Assembly (NCBI GenBank): GCA_030616025.1
Contig: JAUWYD010000049.1
Coordinates: forward strand, 1 to 7,439
Length of the DNA: 7,439 nucleotides
Direction of reading: 5' to 3'
From: Chloroflexota bacterium
GTDB taxonomy: Bacteria; Chloroflexota; Anaerolineae; UBA7937; B3-Chlor
Each line of letters begins with the position of its first letter. Position 1 is the first letter of the stretch. The translations under genes and the position numbers were made by a program. Under the pieces are notes generated by a model. The model searched no databases, was not told where the DNA came from, and saw only the letters and a program-made list of their open reading frames with translations. Below are positions 1-6,066 of the stretch, piece by piece.

Positions 1-1
1 G

Positions 2-553
2 GTGCTGGACATAGACTCCTCCGACAAGGCCGCTCGTTTCGTTCGCTTTTGCGACTGTTTCAATATCCCTATCATCACCTTCGTAGATGTGCCTGGCTTT
101 CTGCCCGGTGTTTCCCAGGAGCATGGGGGGATCATTCGGCATGGGGCCAAGCTTCTGTACGCGTACTGCGAGGCCACTGTACCCAAGATCACCATCATTA
201 CTCGGAAAGCATACGGGGGAGCCTACGTTGTTATGAGTTCTAAGCATATTCGGGGCGACATCAGCTACGCCTGGCCCAGTGCCGAGATTGCGGTGATGGG
301 GTCCCAGGGAGCGGTCAACATCATCTTTCGCAAGGAGATAGGCGCAGCCGAAGATCCAGAGGCGGAACGGAATAGACTCAGCCAGGACTACCGGGAGAAG
401 TTCGCCCATCCATATGTCGCCGCTTCCCGCGGCTATGTAGACGACGTCATCGAACCTCGGGAGACTCGTCCGCGGCTGATAGAAGCCTTGGAAACGCTAC
501 AAAACAAGCGTGACCATAATCCGCCCAAGAAGCATGGCAACATCCCACTCTAG
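2..553 (+). CDS. Acyl-CoA carboxylase carboxyltransferase (beta) subunit, PccB/MmdA type, C-terminal part only
   Basis: This is the C-terminal third (183 codons visible) of a crotonase-fold carboxyltransferase that moves CO2 between carboxybiotin and an acyl-CoA such as propionyl-, acetyl- or methylmalonyl-CoA. It acts in the cytoplasm with a biotin carboxylase/BCCP partner or in a decarboxylase complex. The reading frame is open at the left edge, so the GTG at 2-4 is an internal codon and the true start lies outside. Visible family signatures are FVDVPGFLPG (fragment residues 27-36), IIRHGAKLLYAY (44-55), ITRKAYGGAY (66-75), AWPSAEIAVMG (90-100), GAVNIIFRKE (103-112) and the typical end PKKHGNIPL. 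Residue 76 is Val where PccB-type enzymes usually carry Asp (GGAYDVM). Family assignment is very secure; propionyl versus acetyl or methylmalonyl specificity is open. An RNase H-like gene follows 34 nt downstream on the same strand. Confidence 0.95.
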   Translation: MLDIDSSDKAARFVRFCDCFNIPIITFVDVPGFLPGVSQEHGGIIRHGAKLLYAYCEATVPKITIITRKAYGGAYVVMSSKHIRGDISYAWPSAEIAVMGSQGAVNIIFRKEIGAAEDPEAERNRLSQDYREKFAHPYVAASRGYVDDVIEPRETRPRLIEALETLQNKRDHNPPKKHGNIPL

Positions 554-587
554 CACACTGGCAACAGTCTCACGGCAGGACACGACC

Positions 588-992
588 ATGACGGACTACA
601 CCATCGTCTTCGATGGGGGAAGCCACGGGAACCCTGGTCAGGGATACGGGAGCTACATCCTGACCAGGAACCAGGATGGGAGAACGAGGAAAAGGCGCCT
701 GAGATTCGGCGACCAGATCACTTCCAACCAGGCGGAATATCAAGCCCTGATCGCAGCGCTGGAAGACTTGGTCAGCACCATTCGAGGAGCCGGTCGTTCG
801 CCGACCGACTTCTCCGTTGAAATCAAGGGCGATAGCCGGTTGATCATGCACCAGGTTGAAGGGTCCTGGAAGACCAAGAGCCTGAACTTGATGCCGTTGC
901 GCGACCAGGTCGAAGAACTGCTAGCGCCGATGGGCTCGGTTGAGATCACCTGGCATCCTCGCGAAGAAACCGAGAAGCTGCTTGGACACTAG
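588..992 (+). CDS. RNase HI-like protein (reverse transcriptase-like RNase H fold), 134 aa
   Basis: The family cleaves the RNA strand of RNA-DNA hybrids with a DEDD metal site. Three acidic residues are visible: Asp9 in VFDGGSHGNPG, Glu50 in SNQAEYQALIAAL and Asp82 in KGDSRLIMHQVEG, each in the expected context. The fourth Asp, normally in an AD-x-LA motif near the C-terminus, is missing: the protein ends WHPREETEKLLGH. ATG 588 is chosen because AGGA (577-580) lies 7 nt upstream and the fold begins at once with YTIVFDGG. A GTG at 510 in the same frame would add an unconserved tail overlapping the preceding gene. It probably shares a transcript with the carboxyltransferase gene 34 nt upstream, although no functional link is apparent. 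Related short proteins ending in LGH are, from memory, common in Chloroflexota, so the end may be native. Activity is therefore likely but unproven. Confidence 0.85.
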   Translation: MTDYTIVFDGGSHGNPGQGYGSYILTRNQDGRTRKRRLRFGDQITSNQAEYQALIAALEDLVSTIRGAGRSPTDFSVEIKGDSRLIMHQVEGSWKTKSLNLMPLRDQVEELLAPMGSVEITWHPREETEKLLGH

Positions 993-1207
993 CCGCTAAG
1001 GAGACCGCACTGCCGGCGTTGTGTCCTGCTCTGGCTCAGCACCTGAAGCCGGATTCCACCCTGCATGGTCAGCCCCTCGCACGATCCTGAAGGGCTCGCC
1101 GCCTACGGCTCTGCTGCGCTCCTCCCTCATTTAACACCTCCGACCGCAACGGCCCCCCTCCATAAGTGGAACTCGCCTAGTGGTAGACGATACCATGTGC
1201 TGCGGGG

Positions 1208-1275
1208 TGACAGGCGCCTACACCCCACTACGCCTCGCCCCGATACGCTGCGCCCATCTCGTAGGGGGCCTGTCA
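1208..1275. repeat. Imperfect inverted repeat (stem of 8 + 5 bp)
   Basis: TGACAGGC (1208-1215) is exactly complementary to GCCTGTCA (1268-1275), and CCTAC (1217-1221) to GTAGG (1261-1265), leaving a small 1x2 internal loop and a 39-nt apical region. TGCTG (1198-1202) and CAGCA (1291-1295) could pair outside this stem, although the second arm would then compete with the neighbouring inverted repeat. The pairing is read directly from the sequence; whether it forms in RNA is unknown. Confidence 0.5.
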
Positions 1276-1281
1276 AGCCAT

Positions 1282-1336
1282 GGATCGGTCCAGCATCGCG
1301 CCAGACGCTGTGGACTCCACTTCGGAGGACCGATTC
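1282..1336. repeat. Inverted repeat, 10-bp stem with one G-U pair
   Basis: GGATCGGTCC (1282-1291) pairs with GGACCGATTC (1327-1336) over ten positions with one wobble. The enclosed 35 nt contain further short self-complementary pieces such as GTGG/CCAC. It starts six bases after the preceding inverted repeat, which is what makes the pair notable. It is not followed by a U-tract, so it is not a typical terminator. Confidence 0.45.
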
Positions 1337-1455
1337 GCGCCATACGGTGCCCTCATAGGTGGAGGTGCTCCAGTCTCGACCTATTCGATTCCCACGAGGA
1401 GGAATCCGCGCCGACGCACGCTGACTCAACGACTGACGCAGCCCGTTGGACGTGA

Positions 1456-1473
1456 TGGAGTCAGCTAACTCCA
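1456..1473. repeat. Short dyad just past the 3' end of the M20 peptidase gene
   Basis: TGGAGT (1456-1461) and ACTCCA (1468-1473) are perfectly complementary with a 6-nt loop containing AGCT, so the 18 bp are almost a perfect palindrome. It lies about 20 nt beyond the peptidase stop codon on the minus strand. It could be a weak 3'-end hairpin, but no T-run follows in either direction, so a terminator call is not justified. Confidence 0.3.
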
Positions 1474-1493
1474 GCGACACAGGAGCCCAGAAT

Positions 1494-2867
1494 TCAGTCG
1501 AGGATGGCAAGGAGGTGGATGAGTTGGCCCGTGAACTTCACCGACTCGAAGTAATCGCTGAGGCGAATGTTCTCGTTGGGCGCATGAATCCTGGACTGAG
1601 CATGGCCCACTCCAACACCCGAGACCACCGGTATGCCCAGCGCCTGGCTCAATGGATACATCGGGCCACTTCCAGCCATCAGAGGATAGACCACGGGATC
1701 CTGGCCGTAGACAACTCTGGCGGCTTCGACCGCCGCCCGCACGATGGAGGCCTCCGGAGAAGACTTGGCTGGATGCTCTCCGGACATAGGAACGATCTCT
1801 ATGTCATCGAAGCCGCGGCGATCCAGATGTTTGCGCAGGAGGTCCAAAACCAGGTCTGGCTCCAGATCAGGAACCAGGCGAAAATCCAGTTTCACCCTGG
1901 CTTCGCTGGGCAACACCGTCTTGGATCCCTCACTGATGTAGCCAGCCACTATCCCACAGATGGTGCACGTGGGTGCGTATAGGAGGCTCTGCACAGCATC
2001 CATCCCCGTTGCCCCGCCCAAGAACTGCGGGATTTCGAGATCCTCCTTGATCTTCAACTCCTCGAAGGGGATTCTCCTGAGAAGCTCAAGGTCGTCGTCT
2101 GGAGGAGGAGCCACGTGCTCCATCAGCCCGTCCACGGTAATATGGTCGTGCTCATCCTTCAGGGTGCTCAAGGCCCACACCAGCCGCCACGCAGGGTTCG
2201 GCACCAGTGGGGCCCATGAAGAATGGACATCTCTGGAAGCCCCCGTGGCCCGCAGCTCCACGTACTGGATACCCTTCAGCCCCAGATAGATCTGAGGCCG
2301 TCCTGCCATGTCCTTCCGCCCGCCTTCCCACAATAGGCCATCGGCCCCCTGCAAAAGCCCCTTGTTCTCAGCCACAAACTGGGCCAGATGAGGGCTACCC
2401 ACTTCTTCCTCTCCTTCGAAGACGAACTTGATCCTCAACGGTAAGCCACCCATCGCCTCCTGGTAGGCCTCTATGGCCTGCAACCGTGAGACAAGATCCC
2501 CCTTGTTGTCCGCCACCCCTCTGCAATACAGAAAGCCCTCACGGATTTCCGGGGAAAAGGGGTCCGAGTGCCACTGGTCCAATGGCTCGGGTGGCTGTAC
2601 ATCATAGTGGTCGTAGACGATCAGCGTCTTGTCTCCCCCCCCTATCTCCCCGTAGACCACAGGAGGCGCATCAGCCACCTCGATCAAGCGGGCATCGGCC
2701 CCAATGCCTCTCAACATGTCTAGAACCATGCGCGCTGTCTCGGACACGCCCAGGTTCTGAGCAGCGACGCTTGGTTGGCTGCACAACCTCTCCAGCTGGG
2801 CGACGAAACGATCGGCGTTGGCATCCACGTACGCGTAGAATCTTTCCACAACTCTCCCCTTGTTCAT
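1494..2867 (-). CDS. M20-family metallopeptidase (dipeptidase, carnosinase/ArgE/DapE superfamily), 457 aa
   Basis: Predicted cytoplasmic di-zinc peptidase that removes residues from dipeptides or short peptides; the exact substrate cannot be read from sequence. Numbered from ATG 2867, the metal and catalytic residues are His87 and Asp89 in YDHYDVQP, bridging Asp120 in RGVADNKGD, general base Glu154 with ligand Glu155 in FEGEEEVGS, and the last ligand His428 in RIHAPNENI. The residue in the fourth ligand context is Glu181 (LLWEGG) rather than Asp. His215 in RDVHSSW is the conserved lid/dimerisation-domain histidine. Length and motif spacing match complete M20 dipeptidases. An in-frame GTG at 2880-2882 would add five residues but has no ribosome binding site; ATG 2865-2867 has GAGAG close upstream and gives a start typical of the family. 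It is the last gene of the minus-strand set, 77 nt after the membrane protein gene, with no promoter of its own visible. Confidence 0.92.
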   Translation of the reverse strand: MNKGRVVERFYAYVDANADRFVAQLERLCSQPSVAAQNLGVSETARMVLDMLRGIGADARLIEVADAPPVVYGEIGGGDKTLIVYDHYDVQPPEPLDQWHSDPFSPEIREGFLYCRGVADNKGDLVSRLQAIEAYQEAMGGLPLRIKFVFEGEEEVGSPHLAQFVAENKGLLQGADGLLWEGGRKDMAGRPQIYLGLKGIQYVELRATGASRDVHSSWAPLVPNPAWRLVWALSTLKDEHDHITVDGLMEHVAPPPDDDLELLRRIPFEELKIKEDLEIPQFLGGATGMDAVQSLLYAPTCTICGIVAGYISEGSKTVLPSEARVKLDFRLVPDLEPDLVLDLLRKHLDRRGFDDIEIVPMSGEHPAKSSPEASIVRAAVEAARVVYGQDPVVYPLMAGSGPMYPLSQALGIPVVSGVGVGHAQSRIHAPNENIRLSDYFESVKFTGQLIHLLAILD

Positions 2868-2944
2868 GGGCTCTCGGGGCACTGCGACGCTGGCGGCCCT
2901 GGCAGCGAGTGGCTCAGCGCTGGATGGGAGATTGAGAGACGCCG

Positions 2945-3259
2945 TTAGGCCGCCGGAGGACGGACTAAGCTCAGAAGGCCGAACACCAAGGTCAGGATGA
3001 CCAGGAAGATAGTCCCAGCGAAGACGCCCTCGGCTACGGCCTGGCCCTTCGTCTTCTGCTCGCTCCTGAAGTAGGTCATCATGACGACGAAAGCTAGAGG
3101 CATGAAGAAGTCAAACACGACGCCAACCAGCGGCAAACGATTCAGGCCCATGCCTACTGCGAGCCAGCTGAGTATGACAATTGCCACGCCAAGAGCCACA
3201 TTCTGGCTGACAATCGTCCAATCCATCCCTGACTTTGCACTCCCAGTCTTCTTGGGCAT
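2945..3259 (-). CDS. Small three-helix membrane protein, function unknown, 104 aa
   Basis: I do not recognise this family. The protein has a short Lys-rich N-terminus (MPKKTGSAKSG) and three hydrophobic stretches at about residues 16-38, 43-64 and 77-99. Between helices 2 and 3 lies a charged loop (RSEQKTKGQ). By the positive-inside rule, both the N-terminus and this loop may face the cytoplasm, putting the C-terminus outside. A strong Shine-Dalgarno (GGAGGAG on the minus strand, about 7 nt before ATG 3257-3259) supports it as a real translated gene, as does its fit between two same-strand genes with gaps of 63 and 77 nt. Its role may concern the neighbouring hydrolase or peptidase, but no motif shows this. 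Confidence 0.8.
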   Translation of the reverse strand: MPKKTGSAKSGMDWTIVSQNVALGVAIVILSWLAVGMGLNRLPLVGVVFDFFMPLAFVVMMTYFRSEQKTKGQAVAEGVFAGTIFLVILTLVFGLLSLVRPPAA

Positions 3260-3322
3260 CCGTCCACTCCTCCTCCCGTTTGGCTCCAGGCAGTGGTCAA
3301 GTGAAAGAAGCTATGCTATATT

Positions 3323-3943
3323 TCAGGAATACCAGGGGTTGAACCCCTTTTCGCGTCCCACGGTCGTGGGGGAACCGTGGCCGGTGTACACCGTCGTGTC
3401 GTCGGGCATGCTGAAGAGTCGCGTCTTGATGCTGTGCATCAACGTCTCCCAGCTGCCCCCAGGCAGGTCAACGCGGCCAACGCCCATCGCAAACAGGGTG
3501 TCGCCACAGAAGACCAGCCCATCACCAACCAGGGAGATGCCGCCCAGGCTGTGGCCAGGCGTGTGGATGACCTGCAAGCTCTCGTTTCCGAACTCGACTT
3601 GGTCCCCTTCATCCAGCAGAACATCTGCGGGAGGGCCGGGGGAGAGAACACCGAGCATGCGCGCGTAATCTCCTTGATCGGTGATAAGCCACTGCGCATC
3701 ATCGCGATGAATGGCTATCTGCGCACCGGTGGCTTCCTTGACAGGTCGGTTGGCCGCGATATGATCGATATGGCCGTGAGTATTGAGAATGTACTTGATG
3801 TTGAGCCCCAGCTGTTCAATTCGGTCCAAGACAGCAGGTGCATCGCCACCCGGATCAATGACGATACCGACCTTGGTGTCCTCGCAACCCGCTAGGTAGC
3901 AGTTGCAATCCAGCATGCCGACAACGAGTCTCTCGATGATCAC
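3323..3943 (-). CDS. Metallo-beta-lactamase-fold hydrolase, glyoxalase II-like, 206 aa
   Basis: The protein has the complete di-metal site of the hydroxyacylglutathione hydrolase-like branch: THGHIDH (His56, His58, Asp60, His61), His131 in TPGHS, bridging Asp148 in FCGDTLF, and His189 in YTGHGSPTT. The family hydrolyses thioesters such as S-D-lactoylglutathione, but short ~200-residue members like this lack the C-terminal glutathione-binding domain of true glyoxalase II and often have other or unknown thioester substrates. The closing part TTVGREKGFNPW is typical of these short members. It starts at GTG 3941-3943 with AAGGGA seven nt upstream and about 27 nt after the predicted transcription start. 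It is the first gene of the minus-strand operon, with the membrane protein and M20 peptidase following. Fold and metal site are secure; the substrate is not known. Confidence 0.93.
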   Translation of the reverse strand: MIIERLVVGMLDCNCYLAGCEDTKVGIVIDPGGDAPAVLDRIEQLGLNIKYILNTHGHIDHIAANRPVKEATGAQIAIHRDDAQWLITDQGDYARMLGVLSPGPPADVLLDEGDQVEFGNESLQVIHTPGHSLGGISLVGDGLVFCGDTLFAMGVGRVDLPGGSWETLMHSIKTRLFSMPDDTTVYTGHGSPTTVGREKGFNPWYS

Positions 3944-3976
3944 TTGGCTGTCCCTTGCCGCAGATATAGTCGTCGA

Positions 3977-4005
3977 ATTCTATGCCGTTGCACATGGTTT
4001 GTCAA
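3977..4005 (-). promoter_or_regulatory. Sigma70-type promoter for the minus-strand operon
   Basis: On the minus strand, a perfect -35 box TTGACA (4000-4005) is followed by exactly 17 nt and the -10 box TAGAAT (3977-3982), five of six consensus bases. The predicted start near 3970 leaves a leader of about 27 nt to the GTG of the hydrolase gene, with its ribosome binding site at 3951-3956. The perfect dyad GTTTG-T-CAAAC (3997-4007) covers the -35 box and could be an operator. Position and match quality make this the best promoter in the window. Confidence 0.75.
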
Positions 4006-4021
4006 ACTGGAGTGATCGCTG

Positions 4022-4029
4022 AAGGAGGG
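4022..4029 (+). promoter_or_regulatory. Strong ribosome binding site deciding the TTG start of proS
   Basis: AAGGAGGG at 4022-4029 is a near-perfect anti-Shine-Dalgarno match, ending 7 nt before TTG 4037-4039. The residues that follow (MRLSKLFGSTLREVP) are the normal beginning of bacterial prolyl-tRNA synthetases, so the TTG is the start. Confidence 0.85.
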
Positions 4030-4036
4030 AAACGCT

Positions 4037-5731
4037 TTGCGTCTATCTAAGCTCTTTGGTAGTACCTTGCGTGAGGTGCCCGCGGAAGCGGAGATGACTA
4101 GCCATCAACTGCTCTTGCGCGCTGGGATGATTCGCCAGTTGGCTGCTGGCATCTACAGCTATCTGCCCCTTGGCTGGAGGGTGCTCCGAAAGATCGAAGA
4201 CATCCTACGGGAGGAGATGAACGCCATCGGTGGGCAGGAGATGCGGATGCCGTCCGTGCACCCAGCCGAGCTTTGGCAGAAGACCGGCCGCTATTTCGAA
4301 GCTGGCCCTGTGCTGGTCCGCTTTCGCGACAGAAGCCAACGAGAGTTGGTGTTGGGCATCACCCACGAAGAAGTGATCACGGACCTCGCCCGACGGGAGA
4401 TAAACTCCTATCGTCAACTGCCGTTCACAGTCTATCAGATACAGACCAAGTTCCGTGATGAGCCTCGCTCCCGAGGAGGTCTGGTTCGGGTGCGCGAGTT
4501 CACGATGAAGGACGGTTACAGCTTCCACGCTGACCTGGCTGACCTGGACGCCTATTACCCCAAAGTGTACCAGGCCTATCTCAGCATCTTCCAGCGCTGC
4601 GGGGCGGATGTGTTGGTGGTCGAGGCAGATCCAGGGCTCATGGGAGGAGCCGCTTCCCACGAATTCATGCTGATAAATGAGGCTGGTGAGGATACCCTGA
4701 TCATCTGTGACAGCTGTGGCTACGCTGCCAATGCTGACAGCGCCGTAGCCAAGAGAAAAGAGCTCAGGAAAGAAGAGGAGCGAAGTGTCGAGGAGGTGGC
4801 CACTCCAGGCATGACCACCATCGAGGAAGTGGCAAGCTACCTGGGAGTCGCACCGGAGCGGACCCTGAAGGCCATCTTCTACATGGCTGGAGATGAACTG
4901 GTCTTTGTGACTATTCGAGGCGACTTGGAGGTCAACGAGACAAAGATGGCTAACCTGCTGGGGGCCGCCGAACTGCGTCTGGCTCTCGAGGAGGAAGTTG
5001 CAGGCGCGGGCATAGTCCCGGGGTACGCCTCTCCCATTGGCCAACAAGGGAAGGCTAGGATCGTGGCCGATGAGTCAATCACATCAGGAAACAACTTCGT
5101 CGCAGGAGCCAACAAGGAGGGGCACCATCTGCGCAATGTCAACTACCCCCGCGACTTCGGAGTTGACTTGCTGAGCGACATCGCGGCCGTACAGGAAGGA
5201 GACCCCTGCGCCCGTTGCGGGGGCAAATTGCGGACGACCAGGGGTATCGAGCTGGGTCACATATTCAAACTCGGGATCAAGTACAGCGAAGCCTTTGGGG
5301 CCACGTTCCTGGATAGTGAAGGCCAAAGCCTGCCGCTGGTGATGGGATGCTATGGCATCGGTACCGGACGATTGATGGCTGCCGTTGTTGAGCAATCCCA
5401 TGATGAGCGCGGCATCATCTGGCCTGTGAGTATCGCGCCATACCACATCCACCTGATAGCCCTGGGAAACAGTCCGCAGGTCGGGGATCATGCAGAGTCT
5501 CTTTACCGAGAAATGCAAGCGAAGGGATATGAGATTCTCTACGACGATCGAGACGAGAGTCCCGGCGTGAAGTTCAACGATGCCGACCTCATAGGCATCC
5601 CACTGCGGCTGACTGTCAGCCCTCGCAGCCTCCAGGCAGGCGGGGTAGAATTGAAACTTCGGCGCGCGAAGGAACACGAGATCGTGCCCTTGGGCGCTGT
5701 CGACCATGCCGTTCAGGAACTGCTCAGCTAG
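4037..5731 (+). CDS. proS: Prolyl-tRNA synthetase, bacterial type with editing (INS) domain, 564 aa
   Basis: Class II aminoacyl-tRNA synthetase that charges tRNA-Pro in the cytoplasm and hydrolyses mischarged Ala-tRNA-Pro. Order: catalytic core from residue 1 with motif 1 around 40-75; motif 2 TKFRDEPRSRGGLVRVREF at 137-155; the YbaK-like INS editing domain at about 225-400, with Lys278 (RTLKAIFY) aligning with the editing lysine; motif 3 GCYGIGTGRLMAAVVEQ at 437-453; then the anticodon-binding domain (IAPYHIHLIALG to VSPRSLQAGGVELKLR), ending at 564. Two Cys pairs, Cys224/Cys227 and Cys391/Cys394, bracket the editing domain and may bind a metal. Length is normal for the bacterial form and no domain is missing. 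Translation starts at TTG behind a strong Shine-Dalgarno. The + strand upstream shows only a weak promoter candidate (TTGCCG 3955-3960, 17 nt, TTCTAT 3978-3983) in the gap shared with the divergent operon. Confidence 0.98.
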   Translation: MRLSKLFGSTLREVPAEAEMTSHQLLLRAGMIRQLAAGIYSYLPLGWRVLRKIEDILREEMNAIGGQEMRMPSVHPAELWQKTGRYFEAGPVLVRFRDRSQRELVLGITHEEVITDLARREINSYRQLPFTVYQIQTKFRDEPRSRGGLVRVREFTMKDGYSFHADLADLDAYYPKVYQAYLSIFQRCGADVLVVEADPGLMGGAASHEFMLINEAGEDTLIICDSCGYAANADSAVAKRKELRKEEERSVEEVATPGMTTIEEVASYLGVAPERTLKAIFYMAGDELVFVTIRGDLEVNETKMANLLGAAELRLALEEEVAGAGIVPGYASPIGQQGKARIVADESITSGNNFVAGANKEGHHLRNVNYPRDFGVDLLSDIAAVQEGDPCARCGGKLRTTRGIELGHIFKLGIKYSEAFGATFLDSEGQSLPLVMGCYGIGTGRLMAAVVEQSHDERGIIWPVSIAPYHIHLIALGNSPQVGDHAESLYREMQAKGYEILYDDRDESPGVKFNDADLIGIPLRLTVSPRSLQAGGVELKLRRAKEHEIVPLGAVDHAVQELLS

Positions 5732-5903
5732 CTGATTCCGTCAGCAGCCCCCGCTTGAGCAGACGCGTCGAAGGTCTCTGCGGTTCGGGGCGACAGACTT
5801 GTGCAACGCGACGTTGCGTGGTAGTGTCTGGGCGGCTGCTCGGCCAGAGCGGGGAGATCTCGGTCGGCGCGACCCGGGCTTCAGGCCTCGCTGCGGCTAC
5901 TGT

Positions 5904-5932
5904 TTGCGCACTTTTGCGAAATATGCTATGAT
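5904..5932 (+). promoter_or_regulatory. Extended -10 promoter for nusA
   Basis: The -10 box TATGAT (5927-5932, five of six consensus bases) is preceded by TG one base away (TGC-TATGAT), giving an extended -10 element. A weak -35, TTGCGC (5904-5909), lies at the ideal 17-nt spacing. The predicted start is near 5939, so transcription would begin about 18 nt before the leader hairpin and about 130 nt before nusA. Confidence 0.65.
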
Positions 5933-5956
5933 AGATAGTGCATAGTCACCGCCGTC

Positions 5957-5981
5957 GAAAAGTGGGCATGCCCCACTTTTC
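5957..5981 (+). promoter_or_regulatory. Perfect 10-bp hairpin in the nusA leader
   Basis: GAAAAGTGGG (5957-5966) and CCCACTTTTC (5972-5981) pair without mismatch around a 5-nt loop CATGC. It sits near the 5' end of the predicted transcript and is followed by a pyrimidine-rich TTACTATC rather than a clean U-tract, so it resembles an attenuator or 5'-stabilising stem more than a full terminator. Similar AAGTGGG/CCCACTT stems precede rimP-nusA operons in several Gram-positive genomes, from memory. A role in NusA autoregulation is inference. Confidence 0.6.
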
Positions 5982-5995
5982 TTACTATCAAGAGT

Positions 5996-6018
5996 GGAGG
6001 GAGTTCATAGTGTCCTGA
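5996..6018 (+). other. Shine-Dalgarno plus three-codon mini-ORF (GTG TCC TGA)
   Basis: GGAGGGAG (5996-6003) is a strong Shine-Dalgarno and ends 6 nt before GTG 6010-6012, which is followed by TCC and the stop TGA (6016-6018). The spacing would suit a real gene start, but the frame closes at once. It may be a leader mini-ORF, a scar of a lost rimP start, or chance. Confidence 0.3.
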
Positions 6019-6061
6019 ACCTCAGGGATCGCGGTGTCTTGAGTTAGAGGAACTGTGCGCC

Positions 6062-6066
6062 GAGGG
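6062..6066 (+). promoter_or_regulatory. Ribosome binding site deciding the TTG start of nusA
   Basis: GAGGG (6062-6066) lies 5 nt before TTG 6072-6074. An in-frame TAG at 6045-6047 with no ATG or GTG in between leaves this TTG as the only sensible start for the conserved NusA N-terminus. Confidence 0.7.

Larger units (their letters stand above)
993..1493. other. 501-nt intergenic region between convergent genes, no convincing gene
   Basis: The region separates the RNase H-like gene (+) from the end of the M20 peptidase gene (-). Open frames exist on both strands, but they translate into Arg/Pro/Ser-rich sequence without recognisable motifs, and none has a good ribosome binding site. No tRNA, tmRNA, RNase P or SRP RNA core is recognisable. 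What can be seen is base pairing: a long imperfect inverted repeat at 1208-1275, a second at 1282-1336 directly after it, and a small dyad at 1456-1473. No U-tract terminator is evident for either flanking gene. It could be a decayed gene, an unrecognised structured RNA or plain spacer. Confidence 0.6.

Noticed and set aside
510..587. Upstream in-frame GTG 510 as start of the RNase H-like gene.
   Set aside because: It would overlap the carboxyltransferase gene, has no ribosome binding site, and adds residues outside the fold, whereas ATG 588 has AGGA at good spacing.
1049..1062. Minus strand AGGGTGGAATCCGG resembles the T-box antiterminator core AGGGTGGNACCGCG.
   Set aside because: It is not an exact match, no specifier stem or terminator is seen, and no synthetase or amino acid gene lies downstream on that strand.
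968..1090. The -1 frame after REE of the RNase H-like gene reads NREAAWTLAAKETA, resembling the usual C-terminal end of RNase HI, and stays open to 1088.
   Set aside because: There is no slippery heptamer, the key Asp is still absent (AW instead of AD), and the annotated LGH ending looks natural for the group. A sequencing error or frameshift is possible but not supported enough to call a pseudogene.
1384..1393. TTCGATTCCC looks like a tRNA T-loop.
   Set aside because: Flanking bases do not form a T-stem, and no cloverleaf or acceptor pairing can be built.
1065..1510. Several open frames in the 993-1493 gap on both strands (for example 1065-1358 + and 1127-1510 -).
   Set aside because: The translations are low-complexity Arg/Pro/Ser-rich without motifs, lack ribosome binding sites and overlap each other.
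4205..5707. Long minus-strand frames opposite proS (280 and 207 codons).
   Set aside because: They are antisense shadows of a strongly conserved gene, with no motifs or ribosome binding sites.
5803..5817. GCAACG-CGA-CGTTGC hairpin as terminator of proS.
   Set aside because: It has only six pairs and no following T-run; it lies 70 nt past the stop in GC-rich sequence where such stems are expected by chance.
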